Positions 43,162 through 54,285 of a stretch of 64,000 bases of DNA are shown piece by piece. Below the pieces are notes generated by a model that did no database searches, had not been told where the DNA came from, and saw nothing but the letters and a program-made list of their open reading frames with translations. Each line of letters starts with the position of its first letter. The stretch's first letter is position 1. Origin of the DNA: Escherichia whittamii (lineage in GTDB: Bacteria; Pseudomonadota; Gammaproteobacteria; Enterobacterales; Enterobacteriaceae); NCBI RefSeq assembly GCF_014836715.1, contig NZ_JACSQI010000010.1, positions 124,001-188,000 of the forward strand, in the 5' to 3' direction. A program made the position numbers and the translations under genes.

Positions 43162-44019
43162 ATGTTGTACCTGACAAAATTACGTAATGCAGAAAGTGAC
43201 TTTACTGAAAACGAGCAAAAAATAGCCGACTTTTTGCAAGCCAGGGTGAGCGAACTGAAATCCGTTTCTTCACGAAATATGGCGAAACAGCTCGGTATTA
43301 GCCAGTCGAGTATTGTGAAGTTCGCTCAGAAACTCGGCGCGCAAGGTTTTACCGAATTGCGTATGGCGTTAATTGGCGAATATAGCGCCAGCCGGGAGAA
43401 GAAAAACGCCACGGCGTTGCATTTGCACAGTTCGATTACCAGTGATGATTCGCTGGAAGTGATCGCACGTAAATTGAATCGCGAAAAAGAGCTGGCGCTG
43501 GAACAGACCTGCGCGTTGCTCGATTACACGCGACTGCAAAAAATCATTGAGGTCATCAGTAAAGCGCCATTTATTCAGATAACCGGTTTGGGCGGATCGG
43601 CGCTGGTGGGGCGCGATCTCTCATTCAAACTGATGAAAATTGGTTATCGCGTGGCCTGTGAGGCCGACACGCACGTACAAGCCACGGTTTCCCAGGCGCT
43701 GAAAAAAGGCGATGTACAAATTGCTATCTCTTACAGTGGCAGTAAAAAAGAGATTGTCTTGTGCGCAGAAGCGGCACGAAAGCAGGGGGCAACGGTGATT
43801 GCCATTACTTCTCTGACTGACTCTCCGCTGCGGCGGCTGGCGCATTTCACGATCGATACCGTTTCCGGCGAAACCGAATGGCGTAGCTCGTCAATGTCTA
43901 CCCGCACAGCGCAAAATTCTGTTACCGATTTACTGTTTGTTGGCCTGGTGCAACTCAATGATGTGGAGTCGTTGAAAATGATTGAGCGCAGTAGTGAGCT
44001 GACACAACGGTTAAAGTGA
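43162..44019 (+). CDS. murR: MurR, RpiR-family repressor
   Basis: Represses murQP and itself, and is relieved by MurNAc-6-phosphate. It is 285 residues from ATG 43162 (GGGAGTGGAAG upstream; the longer in-frame start at 43123 lacks support). N-terminal HTH_6 (about 1-75, with [24 protein letters not shown]-type helix-turn-helix near residue 35) and C-terminal SIS sensor domain (about 125-260, [16 protein letters not shown]). Confidence 0.95.
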   Translation: MLYLTKLRNAESDFTENEQKIADFLQARVSELKSVSSRNMAKQLGISQSSIVKFAQKLGAQGFTELRMALIGEYSASREKKNATALHLHSSITSDDSLEVIARKLNREKELALEQTCALLDYTRLQKIIEVISKAPFIQITGLGGSALVGRDLSFKLMKIGYRVACEADTHVQATVSQALKKGDVQIAISYSGSKKEIVLCAEAARKQGATVIAITSLTDSPLRRLAHFTIDTVSGETEWRSSSMSTRTAQNSVTDLLFVGLVQLNDVESLKMIERSSELTQRLK

Positions 44020-44147
44020 TGCATAAAGCAGCAACTGGATTGAGATTTTCCTTAATTAGTGAGCTGATACGCAGCAATATTTTGTTTATCCTGTATTTTC
44101 AGAGGTAATGGAGTGTAACGCTCTGTATTAACAAGGAGAGCATTAAA

Positions 44148-44939
44148 ATGGGTAAACTCACGGGCAAGACAGTACTGATTACAGGCGCATTGCAGGGAAT
44201 TGGCGAAGGAATTGCCAGAACTTTTGCACGTCATGGCGCGAACCTAATCTTGCTGGATATCTCCCCTGAGATTGAAAAGCTAGCGGACGAACTGTGTGGT
44301 CGCGGTCATCGTTGTACGGCGGTTGTTGCCGATGTTCGTGACCCGGCGTCGGTCGCCGCAGCTATCAAACGCGCAAAGGAAAAAGAAGGGCGCATTGATA
44401 TTCTGGTGAATAACGCAGGCGTTTGTCGTCTGGGCAGTTTCCTCGATATGAGCGATGAAGATCGCGATTTCCATATTGATATCAATATTAAAGGCGTATG
44501 GAACGTCACGAAGGCGGTGCTGCCGGAGATGATTGCCCGCAAAGATGGCCGCATTGTGATGATGTCTTCAGTCACTGGCGATATGGTGGCCGATCCGGGC
44601 GAAACGGCGTATGCCTTAACGAAAGCGGCGATCGTCGGTTTGACTAAATCGCTGGCGGTGGAGTACGCGCAATCCGGTATTCGCGTAAATGCGATTTGTC
44701 CGGGCTATGTTCGTACGCCAATGGCGGAAAGTATTGCCCGCCAGTCGAATCCGGAAGATCCAGAATCGGTTCTGACGGAAATGGCGAAAGCAATCCCGCT
44801 GCGTCGCCTTGCCGATCCGCTGGAAGTGGGCGAACTGGCCGCCTTCCTCGCATCGGATGAATCCAGCTATTTAACCGGTACTCAGAATGTGATTGATGGC
44901 GGCAGCACGTTGCCGGAAACGGTTAGCGTCGGCATCTGA
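44148..44939 (+). CDS. ucpA: UcpA, short-chain dehydrogenase/reductase
   Basis: A 263-residue classical SDR: cofactor motif TGALQGIGEG near residue 12, NNAG near residue 87, catalytic Ser and YxxxK in YALTKAA, and a PGYVRTPMA segment. The substrate is not established; overexpression has been linked to furfural tolerance in E. coli. AAGGAG precedes the ATG. It lies upstream of the cysPUWAM operon on the same strand, with a hairpin in between. Confidence 0.92.
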   Translation: MGKLTGKTVLITGALQGIGEGIARTFARHGANLILLDISPEIEKLADELCGRGHRCTAVVADVRDPASVAAAIKRAKEKEGRIDILVNNAGVCRLGSFLDMSDEDRDFHIDINIKGVWNVTKAVLPEMIARKDGRIVMMSSVTGDMVADPGETAYALTKAAIVGLTKSLAVEYAQSGIRVNAICPGYVRTPMAESIARQSNPEDPESVLTEMAKAIPLRRLADPLEVGELAAFLASDESSYLTGTQNVIDGGSTLPETVSVGI

Positions 44940-44951
44940 TTCACCTCTGTT

Positions 44952-44977
44952 TCCTCCCTGCATGGGTGGGGAGGATT
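44952..44977 (+). terminator. Terminator after ucpA
   Basis: CCTCCC-TGCATG-GGTGGGGAGG stem followed by ATTTCGTTTT, about 12 bases after the ucpA stop codon: a likely rho-independent terminator isolating ucpA from cysP. Confidence 0.7.
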
Positions 44978-45109
44978 TCGTTTTGAACCCGGTTCTTATT
45001 CCCTTTTCAACTTCCAAATCACCAAACGGTATATAAAACCGTTACTCCTTTCATGCCCGTTATAAATATGATGGCTATTAGAAAGTCATTAAATATATAA
45101 GGGTGCGCA
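44978..45109 (+). promoter_or_regulatory. cysP promoter region (CysB-regulated)
   Basis: AT-rich segment with ACCAAACGGTATATAAAACCGTT and, near the gene, TTAGAAAGTCATTAAATATATAAGGGTGCGCA-type sequence leading to ATG 45110 (each described by position, not a consensus match I can score). In K-12 CysB with N-acetylserine activates here. Site boundaries cannot be set by eye. Confidence 0.5.
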
Positions 45110-46126
45110 ATGGCGGTTAACTTACTGAAAAAGAACTCTCTCGCGCTGGTCGCTTCTCTGCTGCTGGCGGGCCACGTGCAGGCAACGGAACTGCTGAACA
45201 GTTCTTATGACGTCTCCCGCGAGCTGTTTGCTGCCCTGAACCCGCCGTTTGAGCAACAATGGGCAAAAGATAACGGCGGCGACAAACTGACGATAAAACA
45301 ATCTCATGCCGGGTCATCAAAACAGGCGCTGGCAATTTTGCAGGGCTTAAAAGCAGACGTTGTCACTTATAACCAGGTGACCGACGTACAAATCCTGCAC
45401 GACAAAGGCAAGCTGATCCCGGCCGACTGGCAGTCGCGCCTGCCGAATAACAGCTCGCCGTTCTACTCCACCATGGGCTTCCTGGTGCGTAAGGGCAACC
45501 CGAAGAATATCCACGACTGGAATGATCTGGTGCGCTCCGACGTGAAGCTGATTTTCCCGAACCCGAAAACGTCTGGTAACGCGCGTTACACTTATTTAGC
45601 CGCGTGGGGTGCAGCGGACAAAGCTGACGGTGGCGATAAAGCCAAAACCGAACAGTTTATGACTCAGTTTCTGAAAAACGTTGAAGTGTTCGATACTGGC
45701 GGACGTGGCGCGACCACCACCTTTGCCGAGCGCGGTCTGGGCGATGTGCTGATTAGCTTCGAATCGGAAGTGAACAACATCCGTAAACAGTATGAAGCGC
45801 AAGGCTTCGAAGTGGTGATTCCGAAAACCAATATTCTGGCGGAATTCCCGGTGGCGTGGGTGGATAAAAACGTGCAGGCCAACGGTACGGAAAAAGCAGC
45901 AAAAGCCTACCTGAACTGGCTCTACAGCCCACAGGCGCAGACCATCATCACCGACTATTACTACCGCGTAAATAACCCGGAAGTCATGGCCAAACTGAAA
46001 GATAAATTCCCGCAGACCGAGTTGTTCCGTGTGGAAGACAAGTTTGGCTCCTGGCCGGAAGTGATGAAAACTCACTTCACCAGCGGTGGCGAGTTAGACA
46101 AGCTGTTAGCGGCGGGGCGTAACTGA
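45110..46126 (+). CDS. cysP: CysP, periplasmic thiosulfate/sulfate-binding protein
   Basis: Substrate-binding protein of the sulfate/thiosulfate ABC importer. 338 residues: Sec signal peptide at about 1-25 ([18 protein letters not shown]), then a two-lobe periplasmic binding fold of the sulfate-binding family with [19 protein letters not shown] and [19 protein letters not shown]. First gene of cysPUWAM; its stop overlaps the cysU start by one base. Confidence 0.96.
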   Translation: MAVNLLKKNSLALVASLLLAGHVQATELLNSSYDVSRELFAALNPPFEQQWAKDNGGDKLTIKQSHAGSSKQALAILQGLKADVVTYNQVTDVQILHDKGKLIPADWQSRLPNNSSPFYSTMGFLVRKGNPKNIHDWNDLVRSDVKLIFPNPKTSGNARYTYLAAWGAADKADGGDKAKTEQFMTQFLKNVEVFDTGGRGATTTFAERGLGDVLISFESEVNNIRKQYEAQGFEVVIPKTNILAEFPVAWVDKNVQANGTEKAAKAYLNWLYSPQAQTIITDYYYRVNNPEVMAKLKDKFPQTELFRVEDKFGSWPEVMKTHFTSGGELDKLLAAGRN

Positions 46127-46959
46127 TGTTTGCCGTCGCCTCCAGACGCGTGCTGCCGGGCTTTACCTTAAGCCTTGGCACTAGTCTGCTGTTTGTGTGC
46201 CTGATTTTGCTGCTGCCGCTCTCCGCGCTGGTGATGCAGCTCTCTGAGATGAGCTGGATGCAGTACTGGGAAGTGATCACCAACCCGCAGGTGGTGGCGG
46301 CCTATAAAGTGACGCTGCTGTCGGCGTTTGTCGCATCGATTTTTAACGGCATTTTCGGCCTGCTGATGGCGTGGATCTTAACCCGTTATCGCTTTCCGGG
46401 TCGCACGCTGCTTGATGCGCTGATGGATTTACCGTTTGCACTGCCGACCGCAGTCGCTGGTTTGACGCTGGCCTCACTCTTCTCCGTGAACGGTTTTTAC
46501 GGTGAATGGCTGGCGAAGTTTGATATCAAAGTCACCTACACCTGGCTGGGGATTGCGGTGGCGATGGCCTTTACCAGTATTCCGTTTGTGGTGCGTACCG
46601 TGCAGCCGGTGCTGGAAGAGTTAGGCCCGGAATATGAAGAAGCGGCGGAAACGCTCGGCGCCACGCGCTGGCAGAGTTTCTGCAAAGTGGTGCTGCCGGA
46701 ACTTTCTCCGGCGCTAGTGGCGGGCGTGGCGCTGTCGTTTACCCGTAGTCTTGGAGAGTTTGGCGCGGTGATTTTTATCGCCGGGAACATCGCCTGGAAA
46801 ACAGAAGTGACGTCGCTGATGATTTTCGTTCGCTTACAGGAGTTTGATTACCCGGCGGCGAGCGCAATTGCCTCGGTGATCCTTGCGGCATCACTGCTGC
46901 TGCTGTTCTCAATTAACACTCTGCAAAGTCGCTTTGGTCGGCGTGTGGTAGGTCATTAA
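46126..46959 (+). CDS. cysU: CysU (CysT), sulfate/thiosulfate ABC permease
   Basis: Inner-membrane permease subunit, 277 residues, about six transmembrane helices. The EAA loop that contacts CysA is EAAETLGATRWQSFCKVVLP. Overlaps cysP and cysW by single bases (TAATG junctions), so all are translationally coupled. Partners are CysW and the CysA ATPase. Confidence 0.95.
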   Translation: MFAVASRRVLPGFTLSLGTSLLFVCLILLLPLSALVMQLSEMSWMQYWEVITNPQVVAAYKVTLLSAFVASIFNGIFGLLMAWILTRYRFPGRTLLDALMDLPFALPTAVAGLTLASLFSVNGFYGEWLAKFDIKVTYTWLGIAVAMAFTSIPFVVRTVQPVLEELGPEYEEAAETLGATRWQSFCKVVLPELSPALVAGVALSFTRSLGEFGAVIFIAGNIAWKTEVTSLMIFVRLQEFDYPAASAIASVILAASLLLLFSINTLQSRFGRRVVGH

Positions 46960-47834
46960 TGGCGGAAGTTACCCAATTGAAGCGTTATGACGCGCGCCCG
47001 ATTAACTGGGGCAAATGGTTTCTGATTGGCATCGGGATGCTGGTTTCGGCGTTCATCCTGCTGGTGCCGATGATTTATATCTTCGTGCAGGCGTTCAGCA
47101 AAGGGCTGATGCCGGTATTACAGAATCTGGCCGATCCGGACATGCTGCACGCCATCTGGCTGACGGTGATGATTGCGCTAATTGCCGTACCGGTAAACCT
47201 GGTGTTTGGCATTCTGTTGGCGTGGCTGGTGACGCGTTTTGATTTTCCGGGACGTCAGTTGCTGCTGACGCTGCTGGATATTCCGTTTGCTGTTTCACCG
47301 GTAGTTGCTGGTCTGGTTTATCTGCTGTTCTACGGCTCTAACGGCCCGCTGGGCGGTTGGCTCGACGAGCATAACATGCAAATTATGTTCTCGTGGCCGG
47401 GGATGGTGCTGGTGACGATTTTTGTCACCTGCCCGTTTGTGGTGCGCGAACTGGTTCCGGTGATGTTAAGCCAGGGCAGCCAGGAAGACGAAGCGGCGAT
47501 TTTGCTTGGTGCATCCGGCTGGCAGATGTTCCGTCGCGTCACATTGCCGAATATTCGCTGGGCGCTGCTTTATGGCGTGGTGCTGACCAACGCCCGCGCG
47601 ATTGGCGAGTTTGGCGCGGTGTCGGTGGTTTCCGGCTCGATTCGCGGAGAAACCCTGTCGCTGCCATTACAAATTGAATTGCTGGAGCAGGACTACAACA
47701 CCGTCGGCTCCTTTACCGCCGCTGCGCTGTTGACGCTGATGGCGATTATCACCCTGTTTTTAAAGAGTATGTTGCAGTGGCGCCTGGAAAATCAGGAAAA
47801 ACGCGCGCAGCAGGAGGAACATCATGAGCATTGA
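46959..47834 (+). CDS. cysW: CysW, sulfate/thiosulfate ABC permease
   Basis: Second permease subunit, 291 residues with about six membrane helices and the EAA loop [20 protein letters not shown]. It pairs with CysU. The C-terminal tail is charged and glutamine-rich ([15 protein letters not shown]) and overlaps the cysA start by 11 bases. Confidence 0.95.
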   Translation: MAEVTQLKRYDARPINWGKWFLIGIGMLVSAFILLVPMIYIFVQAFSKGLMPVLQNLADPDMLHAIWLTVMIALIAVPVNLVFGILLAWLVTRFDFPGRQLLLTLLDIPFAVSPVVAGLVYLLFYGSNGPLGGWLDEHNMQIMFSWPGMVLVTIFVTCPFVVRELVPVMLSQGSQEDEAAILLGASGWQMFRRVTLPNIRWALLYGVVLTNARAIGEFGAVSVVSGSIRGETLSLPLQIELLEQDYNTVGSFTAAALLTLMAIITLFLKSMLQWRLENQEKRAQQEEHHEH

Positions 47835-48921
47835 GATTGCCAGGATTAAGAAGTCTTTTGGTCGCACCCAGGTGCTGAACGATATCTCGCTGGATATTCC
47901 TTCGGGTCAGATGGTCGCGTTACTGGGGCCGTCCGGTTCCGGGAAAACCACGCTGCTGCGCATTATTGCCGGGCTGGAGCATCAAACCAGCGGGCATATC
48001 CGTTTTCATGGCACGGATGTTAGCCGCCTACATGCGCGCGATCGTAAAGTCGGTTTCGTGTTCCAGCACTACGCGCTGTTCCGCCATATGACGGTATTCG
48101 ACAATATCGCCTTTGGCCTGACGGTGCTGCCGCGTCGCGAGCGCCCGAATGCGGCGGCGATCAAAGCGAAAGTGACAAAATTGCTGGAAATGGTCCAGCT
48201 TGCCCATCTGGCGGATCGTTATCCGGCGCAGCTTTCCGGCGGGCAGAAACAGCGTGTGGCGCTGGCGCGTGCGCTGGCTGTAGAACCGCAAATTCTGCTG
48301 CTCGATGAACCGTTTGGTGCACTGGATGCGCAGGTGCGTAAAGAACTGCGTCGCTGGCTGCGTCAGCTGCATGAAGAACTGAAATTTACCAGCGTATTTG
48401 TCACCCACGACCAGGAAGAGGCGATGGAAGTCGCCAACCGCGTAGTGGTGATGAGCCAGGGCAATATCGAACAGGCCGATGAACCGGATCAAGTATGGCG
48501 AGAACCGGCGACCCGTTTTGTGCTCGAATTTATGGGCGAAGTGAACCGTCTGCGTGGCACCATTCGCGGCGGGCAGTTCCACGTTGGCGCACATCGCTGG
48601 CCGCTGGGCTACACACCTGCGTATCAGGGGCCGGTGGATCTCTTCCTGCGCCCGTGGGAAGTGGATATCAGCCGCCGTACCAGCCTTGAATCGCCACTGC
48701 CGGTCCAGGTGCTGGAAGCCAGCCCGAAAGGCCACTATACCCAGTTAGTAGTGCAGCCGCTGGGGTGGTATGACGACCCGCTGACCGTGGTGATGCGTGG
48801 CGATGATGCGCCAGTGCGCGGCGATCGTTTGTTCGTCGGCCTGCAACATGCGCGGCTGTATAACGGCGACGAGCGTATTGAAACCCGCGATGAGGAACTT
48901 GCTCTCGCGCAAAGCGCCTGA
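47824..48921 (+). CDS. cysA: CysA, ATPase of the sulfate/thiosulfate importer
   Basis: ATP-binding subunit, 365 residues. Walker [10 protein letters not shown] at residues 35-43, ABC signature [15 protein letters not shown] near residue 135, Walker [13 protein letters not shown] and the switch histidine in [14 protein letters not shown]. The C-terminal third (about 240-360) is the TOBE-type regulatory domain. Followed by a terminator and a REP element, then cysM. Confidence 0.96.
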   Translation: MSIEIARIKKSFGRTQVLNDISLDIPSGQMVALLGPSGSGKTTLLRIIAGLEHQTSGHIRFHGTDVSRLHARDRKVGFVFQHYALFRHMTVFDNIAFGLTVLPRRERPNAAAIKAKVTKLLEMVQLAHLADRYPAQLSGGQKQRVALARALAVEPQILLLDEPFGALDAQVRKELRRWLRQLHEELKFTSVFVTHDQEEAMEVANRVVVMSQGNIEQADEPDQVWREPATRFVLEFMGEVNRLRGTIRGGQFHVGAHRWPLGYTPAYQGPVDLFLRPWEVDISRRTSLESPLPVQVLEASPKGHYTQLVVQPLGWYDDPLTVVMRGDDAPVRGDRLFVGLQHARLYNGDERIETRDEELALAQSA

Positions 48922-48942
48922 TAGGTTGAGTGAATGTTAAAC

Positions 48943-48976
48943 GCCCGGAGGCGCTTCCCGCGATCCGGGCTTTTTA
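48943..48976 (+). terminator. Terminator after cysA
   Basis: GCCCGGA...TCCGGGC stem followed by TTTTT, 21 bases after the cysA stop. It should reduce transcription into cysM. Confidence 0.8.
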
Positions 48977-48996
48977 ATGGCAAGGTTTTGTAACCT

Positions 48997-49033
48997 GTAG
49001 GCCTGATAAGACGCGTTAGCGTCGCATCAGGCA
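48997..49033. repeat. REP element between cysA and cysM
   Basis: A single palindromic unit, GCCTGATAAGACGCGTTAGCGTCGCATCAGGC, ending about 22 bases before the cysM start. Confidence 0.88.
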
Positions 49034-49055
49034 ACACCACGTATGGGCAGAGATC

Positions 49056-49955
49056 GTGAGTACATTAGAACAAACAATTGGCAATACGCCTTTGGTGAAG
49101 TTGCAGCGGATGGGGCCGGATAACGGCAGTGAAGTGTGGTTAAAACTGGAAGGCAATAACCCGGCGGGGTCGGTAAAAGACCGTGCGGCGCTTTCGATGA
49201 TTGTCGAGGCCGAAAAACGCGGTGAGATTAAACCGGGCGATGCGTTAATTGAAGCCACCAGTGGCAATACCGGGATTGCGCTGGCAATGATTGCGGCACT
49301 GAAAGGCTATCGCATGAAATTGCTGATGCCCGACAACATGAGCCAGGAACGCCGTGCGGCGATGTTGGCTTACGGCGCGGAACTGATTCTGGTTACCAAA
49401 GAACAGGGTATGGAAGGGGCGCGCGATCTGGCGCTTGAAATGGCTAATCGCGGTGAAGGTAAACTACTCGATCAGTTTAACAACCCTGATAACCCTTACG
49501 CCCATTACACCACCACCGGGCCGGAAATCTGGCAGCAAACAAGTGGGCGCATCACGCATTTTGTCTCCAGTATGGGGACAACTGGCACCATCACCGGCGT
49601 TTCACGTTTTATGCGCGAGCAATCCAGTCCTGTGACGATTGTTGGCCTGCAGCCGGAAGAGGGCAGCAGTATTCCCGGTATTCGTCGCTGGCCAGCGGAA
49701 TATCTGCCAGGCATCTTTAACGCTTCGCTGGTGGATGAGGTACTGGATATTCATCAGCGCGATGCGGAAAACACCATGCGTGAACTGGCGGTGCGCGAAG
49801 GGATTTTCTGTGGCGTCAGCTCTGGCGGTGCGGTCGCCGGTGCACTGCGCGTGGCAAAAGCCAACCCTGGCGCAGTGGTTGTGGCGATCATCTGCGATCG
49901 CGGCGATCGCTACCTTTCTACCGGAGTATTTGGTGAGGAGCACTTTAGCCAGGGC

Positions 49956-49967
<12 letters not shown>
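49056..49967 (+). CDS. cysM: CysM, cysteine synthase B
   Basis: PLP enzyme making cysteine from O-acetylserine and sulfide, and S-sulfocysteine from thiosulfate, which fits its place after the thiosulfate importer. 303 residues, starting with GTG 49056. The PLP lysine is in [12 protein letters not shown] (Lys41), with the substrate loop [10 protein letters not shown] and the phosphate-binding [11 protein letters not shown]. Its 3' end overlaps the yfeK 3' end by 12 bases; in K-12 yfeS lies between them. Confidence 0.96.
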
Positions 49968-50347
<380 letters not shown>

Positions 50348-50430
50348 ATGTGATAGCCGATTTGACTGCCAAAATCAGGTAAAGTTTCGGTTGGGATGCG
50401 ATGAGGATCATCGGCAAGGAGAAAAATTAA

Positions 50431-51282
50431 ATGAGTAGTTTGTTGTTGTTTAACGATAAGAGCAGAGCGTTGCAGGCGGATATTGTCGCTGTGCAGTCGC
50501 AGGTGGTGTATGGCAGCGTAGGCAACAGCATCGCCGTGCCTGCTATTAAACAGAACGGTCTGAATGTCTTTGCCATGCCGACCGTGTTGCTCAGTAATAC
50601 GCCGCATTATGACACATTCTATGGTGGTGCGATTCCGGACGAATGGTTTAGTGGCTATTTACGCGCACTACAGGAGCGCGATGCACTGCGCCAGCTGCGC
50701 GCTGTTACCACCGGTTATATGGGAACCGCGTCGCAAATCAAAATTCTTGCCGAGTGGCTGACTGTATTACGCGAAAATCATCCTGACTTATTGATTATGG
50801 TCGATCCGGTGATTGGCGATATTGATAGCGGTATCTACGTCAAACCTGATCTTCCGGAGGCATATCGGCAATATTTGTTGCCACTGGCGCAGGGAATTAC
50901 GCCAAATATCTTTGAGCTGGAAATCCTGACCGGTAAAAATTGCCGCGATCTTGACAGCGCCATTGCTGCTGCAAAAAGCCTGCTTTCAGAGACATTAAAA
51001 TGGGTGGTTGTTACCAGCGCCTCCGGTAACGAAGAAAATCAGGAGATGCAGGTGGTGGTGGTCAGTGCCGACAGCGTGAATGTCATTTCCCATTCTCGGG
51101 TAAAAACGGACCTTAAAGGAACAGGCGATCTGTTTTGCGCCCAGCTTATTAGTGGCTTGTTGAAAGGTAAGGAATTAACTGACGCGGTACATAGCGCGGG
51201 ATTACGCGTGCTGGAGGTGATGCGCTATACCCAGCAGCATGGTAGTGATGAATTGATTTTGCCGCCCCTGACTGAAGCATAA
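50431..51282 (+). CDS. pdxK: PdxK, pyridoxine/pyridoxal/hydroxymethylpyrimidine kinase
   Basis: Phosphorylates B6 vitamers in the salvage pathway to pyridoxal 5'-phosphate. It is 283 residues of the ribokinase-like superfamily; the anion-hole/catalytic motif [15 protein letters not shown] holds the catalytic Asp, and [10 protein letters not shown] near residue 25 is the substrate region. The ATG has AAGGAG upstream. Convergent with crr across a strong shared terminator. Confidence 0.95.
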   Translation: MSSLLLFNDKSRALQADIVAVQSQVVYGSVGNSIAVPAIKQNGLNVFAMPTVLLSNTPHYDTFYGGAIPDEWFSGYLRALQERDALRQLRAVTTGYMGTASQIKILAEWLTVLRENHPDLLIMVDPVIGDIDSGIYVKPDLPEAYRQYLLPLAQGITPNIFELEILTGKNCRDLDSAIAAAKSLLSETLKWVVVTSASGNEENQEMQVVVVSADSVNVISHSRVKTDLKGTGDLFCAQLISGLLKGKELTDAVHSAGLRVLEVMRYTQQHGSDELILPPLTEA

Positions 51283-51309
51283 AAAAATGGCGCCATCGGC
51301 GCCATTTTT
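51283..51309. terminator. Bidirectional terminator between pdxK and crr
   Basis: AAAAA-TGGCGCC-ATC-GGCGCCA-TTTTT: an uninterrupted stem flanked by A and T tracts, serving both convergent genes. Confidence 0.95.
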
Positions 51310-51323
51310 CACTGCGGCAAAAA

Positions 51324-51833
51324 TTACTTCTTGATGCGGATAACCGGGGTTTCACCCACAGTCACGCTACCGGACAGTTTGATCAGTTCTTTGATTTCGT
51401 CCATGTTGGAGATAACAACCGGAGTCAGAGTCGACTTGGCTTTCTCTTCCAGCAGCGGGAGATCGAATTCAATCACAGTATCGCCAACTTTCACGCGCTG
51501 ACCTTCTTCAGCAATACGCTTGAAGCCTTCGCCTTTCAGTTCAACGGTGTCGATACCGAAGTGGACGAACAGCTCAACGCCGCTATCGGATTCGATAGAG
51601 AACGCGTGGTTGGTTTCAAAGATTTTACCAATGGTGCCGTCAACCGGAGCGACCATTTTGTTGCCAGTTGGTTTGATAGCAATGCCATCACCAACGATTT
51701 TTTCCGCAAAAACGACATCCGGCACGTCTTCGATATTGACGATCTCGCCAGAGAGCGGAGCAATGATCTCAATAGTTCCGGTATCCTTCTTGTCGTCGGA
51801 AACCAGAGATTTCAGTTTATCGAACAAACCCAT
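51324..51833 (-). CDS. crr: EIIA-Glc (Crr), glucose PTS component and metabolic regulator
   Basis: Accepts phosphate from HPr and passes it to EIIBC proteins (glucose, and MurP in this window). Unphosphorylated it inhibits several permeases; phosphorylated it stimulates adenylate cyclase. 169 residues. The two active-site histidines are in TNHAFSIES (His76) and [10 protein letters not shown] (His91, counting Met1). The short amphipathic N-terminus [11 protein letters not shown] is a membrane anchor. Third gene of ptsH-ptsI-crr. Confidence 0.97.
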
Positions 51834-51873
51834 GATCTTCTCCTAAGCAGTAAATTGGGCCGCATCTCGTGGA

Positions 51874-53601
51874 TTAGCAGATTGTTTTTTCTTCAATGAA
51901 CTTGTTAACCAGCGTCATTAACTCGTCCGTTGTCGGTTGAGCAAGAGCTTGCTCTGCTAACACCTTCGCATCTTCGAAGTTCGTGTTACGGATAATCTTC
52001 TTAATGCGCGGGATAGAAATGGCGCTCATAGAGAATTCGTCCAGACCCATCCCCAGCAACAGAAGTGTAGCACGTTCATCGCCAGCAAGCTCACCACACA
52101 TACCTGTCCATTTGCCTTCAGCATGAGAAGCATCAATAACTTGCTTGATCAAGTTCAGCACGGACGGTGACATTGGCTGGTAAAGGTGTGAAATCATATC
52201 ATTACCACGGTCAACTGCCAGAGTGTACTGCGTTAAATCATTGGTGCCGATACTAAAGAAATCAACTTCTTTGGCTAAATGACGTGCAATTGTCGCGGCA
52301 GCCGGTGTTTCCACCATTACGCCAATTTCAATTGACTCGTCAAACGCTTTACCTTCGTCGCGCAGTTCCTGTTTGTAGATTTCAATCTCTTTGCGCAGTG
52401 CACGCACTTCTTCAACAGAGATGATCATCGGGAACATGATGCGCAATTTACCGAAAGCAGAGGCGCGCAGGATAGCGCGAAGCTGATCGCGCAGGATCTC
52501 TTTACGATCCATCGCGATACGGATAGCACGCCAGCCGAGGAACGGGTTCTCTTCTTTCGGGAAGTTCATGTACGGCAGCTCTTTATCGCCGCCAATGTCC
52601 ATGGTACGAACAATAACTGCCTGTGAGCCACACGCTTCAGCCACCGCTTTGTAAGCAGCAAACTGTTCTTCTTCGGTTGGCAGCGCGTCGCGGTCCATGA
52701 ACAGGAATTCGGTACGATACAAACCAACGCCTTCAGCGCCGTTACGCTCTGCACCTTCAACGTCACGAACAGTACCGATGTTAGCGCACACTTCGACCTG
52801 GTGACCGTCCAGCGTAATAGCTGGCAGATCTTTCAGTTTAGCAAGCTCTGCTTTTTCAGAAGCAACTTGCTCCTGAACGGCGCGCAGTTTATCAATAACT
52901 TCATTGGTTGGATTGACGTAAACCTGATTGTTTACGGCATCCAGAATCAGATAGTCGTCGTTTTTCACCTGAGAGGTGACGCTACCGGTACCCACGATGG
53001 CTGGCAGTTCCAGAGAACGCGCCATGATAGAGGTGTGGGAAGTCCGGCCACCCGCGTCGGTGATGAAACCCAGTACCTTCTTCAGGTTCAGCTGTGCGGT
53101 TTCGGACGGCGTCAGGTCAGCGGCAACCAGGATTACTTCGTCCTGAATGGCGCTCAGGTCGATGATCTTCAGCCCCAGGATGTTGCGCAACAGGCGCTTA
53201 CCGATATCACGTACGTCAGCCGCACGCTCTTTCAGGTATTCGTCATCCAGTTCTTCCAGGGCAGAAGCCTGACCTTCGATAACTTCATGAGCAGCTGCAT
53301 CAGCGGTCATGTGCTTATCTTTAATCAGGGCTATGATTTCCTGCTCCAGCTCCTCATCTTCGAGCAGCATAATATGCCCTTCAAAGATGGCTTCTTTTTC
53401 TTCACCGAACGTTTCACCAGCTTTCGTTTTGATCGTTTCCAGCTGGGCTGATGCCTTGGCACGACCGCTCAGAAAACGTTCAACTTCCTGATCAACCTGG
53501 TCGGCAGAAATTTTTTTCCGGTCAATGACGATTTCGTCTTCTTTCAAAAGCAGAGCTTTACCGAAAGCGATACCCGGGGATGCTAAAATGCCTGAAATCA
53601 T
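51874..53601 (-). CDS. ptsI: PtsI, enzyme I of the phosphotransferase system
   Basis: Phosphorylated by phosphoenolpyruvate on a histidine, then phosphorylates HPr. 575 residues: N-terminal HPr-binding and phosphohistidine region with [17 protein letters not shown] (His189), C-terminal PEP-binding TIM barrel with [12 protein letters not shown] and the catalytic cysteine in [11 protein letters not shown]. Placed between ptsH (44 bases upstream) and crr (40 bases downstream). Confidence 0.97.
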   Translation of the reverse strand: MISGILASPGIAFGKALLLKEDEIVIDRKKISADQVDQEVERFLSGRAKASAQLETIKTKAGETFGEEKEAIFEGHIMLLEDEELEQEIIALIKDKHMTADAAAHEVIEGQASALEELDDEYLKERAADVRDIGKRLLRNILGLKIIDLSAIQDEVILVAADLTPSETAQLNLKKVLGFITDAGGRTSHTSIMARSLELPAIVGTGSVTSQVKNDDYLILDAVNNQVYVNPTNEVIDKLRAVQEQVASEKAELAKLKDLPAITLDGHQVEVCANIGTVRDVEGAERNGAEGVGLYRTEFLFMDRDALPTEEEQFAAYKAVAEACGSQAVIVRTMDIGGDKELPYMNFPKEENPFLGWRAIRIAMDRKEILRDQLRAILRASAFGKLRIMFPMIISVEEVRALRKEIEIYKQELRDEGKAFDESIEIGVMVETPAAATIARHLAKEVDFFSIGTNDLTQYTLAVDRGNDMISHLYQPMSPSVLNLIKQVIDASHAEGKWTGMCGELAGDERATLLLLGMGLDEFSMSAISIPRIKKIIRNTNFEDAKVLAEQALAQPTTDELMTLVNKFIEEKTIC

Positions 53602-53645
53602 AACCCTACCTTACTTGTGACTGATTTTTAAAAGAACCCGGGAAA

Positions 53646-53903
53646 TTACTCGAGTTCAGCCATCAGTTTAACCAGATGTTCAACCGCTTTTTGCTCGTCT
53701 TCGCCTTCTGCAGAGATAGTCACAACGGTGCCTTGAGTCAGGCCCAGAGTCTGCAGTTTGAACAGGCTTTTGGCGCTGGCGCTTTTGCCGTTAGAAGTCA
53801 CAGTAATTTCAGATGTGAAGCCCTTAGCTTCTTTTACAAACTGGGCAGCAGGGCGGGTGTGCAGACCGTTCGGAGCGGTAATGGTAACTTCTTGCTGGAA
53901 CAT
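53646..53903 (-). CDS. ptsH: HPr, phosphocarrier protein
   Basis: 85-residue phosphocarrier between enzyme I and the sugar-specific EIIA proteins. The active-site histidine is His15 in NGLHTRPAA, and Ser46 is in [11 protein letters not shown]. First gene of ptsH-ptsI-crr. Confidence 0.97.
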
Positions 53904-54105
53904 TGTATTTCCCCAACTTATAGGTTTAGTGTTGTGGAACTAAAGTCTAGCCTGGCGGTTCGACTTTAGCCTGTATTGTTAGCGCCAGTTTTAACAGACG
54001 CGATGCACGAAGTGCTCTATACAGTCCATTGCTGGCGGATGTTGGCCGCTGACGTTTCGTTCATCATTAAACATTATGCCGCTAAAGGAAGACTTGAACC
54101 AAATC

Positions 54106-54122
54106 ATAAAATCGATTCAGCT
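54106..54122 (-). promoter_or_regulatory. Candidate Cra (FruR) site upstream of ptsH
   Basis: On the minus strand AGCTGAATCGATTTTAT, matching the Cra pattern GCTGAAWCGWTTCA in its left ten positions. Cra control of ptsHI is known in K-12. Confidence 0.6.
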
Positions 54123-54140
54123 AAGGCTTTTCCTGTAACG

Positions 54141-54160
54141 ATTAATTTCGCGCATCAAAA
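54141..54160 (-). promoter_or_regulatory. Candidate CRP site upstream of ptsH
   Basis: On the minus strand TTTTGATGCGCGAAATTAAT, a degenerate TGA-N6-centred CRP-like site in the position known for the upstream pts promoter in K-12. The right half is weak. Confidence 0.45.
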
Positions 54161-54234
54161 TAATTAGTCAGGTTAAATACCAGTTCCGACAAGTTGAATC
54201 AATGCCAGGAGGGGCGAAAGTTTGAAGCAGGCCA

Positions 54235-54265
54235 CAAAAAAGCACCTGAAAAGGTGCTTTTTTAC
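54235..54265. terminator. Terminator after cysK
   Basis: AAAAAAGCACCT-GAAA-AGGTGCTTTTTT: perfect stem, GNRA-like loop and A/T tracts on both sides, just beyond the cysK stop on the minus strand. It should also block plus-strand transcription. Confidence 0.95.
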
Positions 54266-54285
54266 GCATTTCTAACAAGCTGGCA

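Larger units (their letters stand above)
53904..54285 (-). promoter_or_regulatory. ptsH control region
   Basis: About 380 bases between ptsH and the end of cysK, holding the pts promoters. Visible elements are a Cra-like site, a CRP-like site further upstream and the cysK terminator, each listed separately. I see no gene here. Confidence 0.7.

Noticed and set aside
53976-54167. 63-codon plus-strand ORF in the ptsH control region
   Set aside because: It overlaps the Cra and CRP-like sites and lacks a ribosome-binding site; the region is explained as pts promoters.
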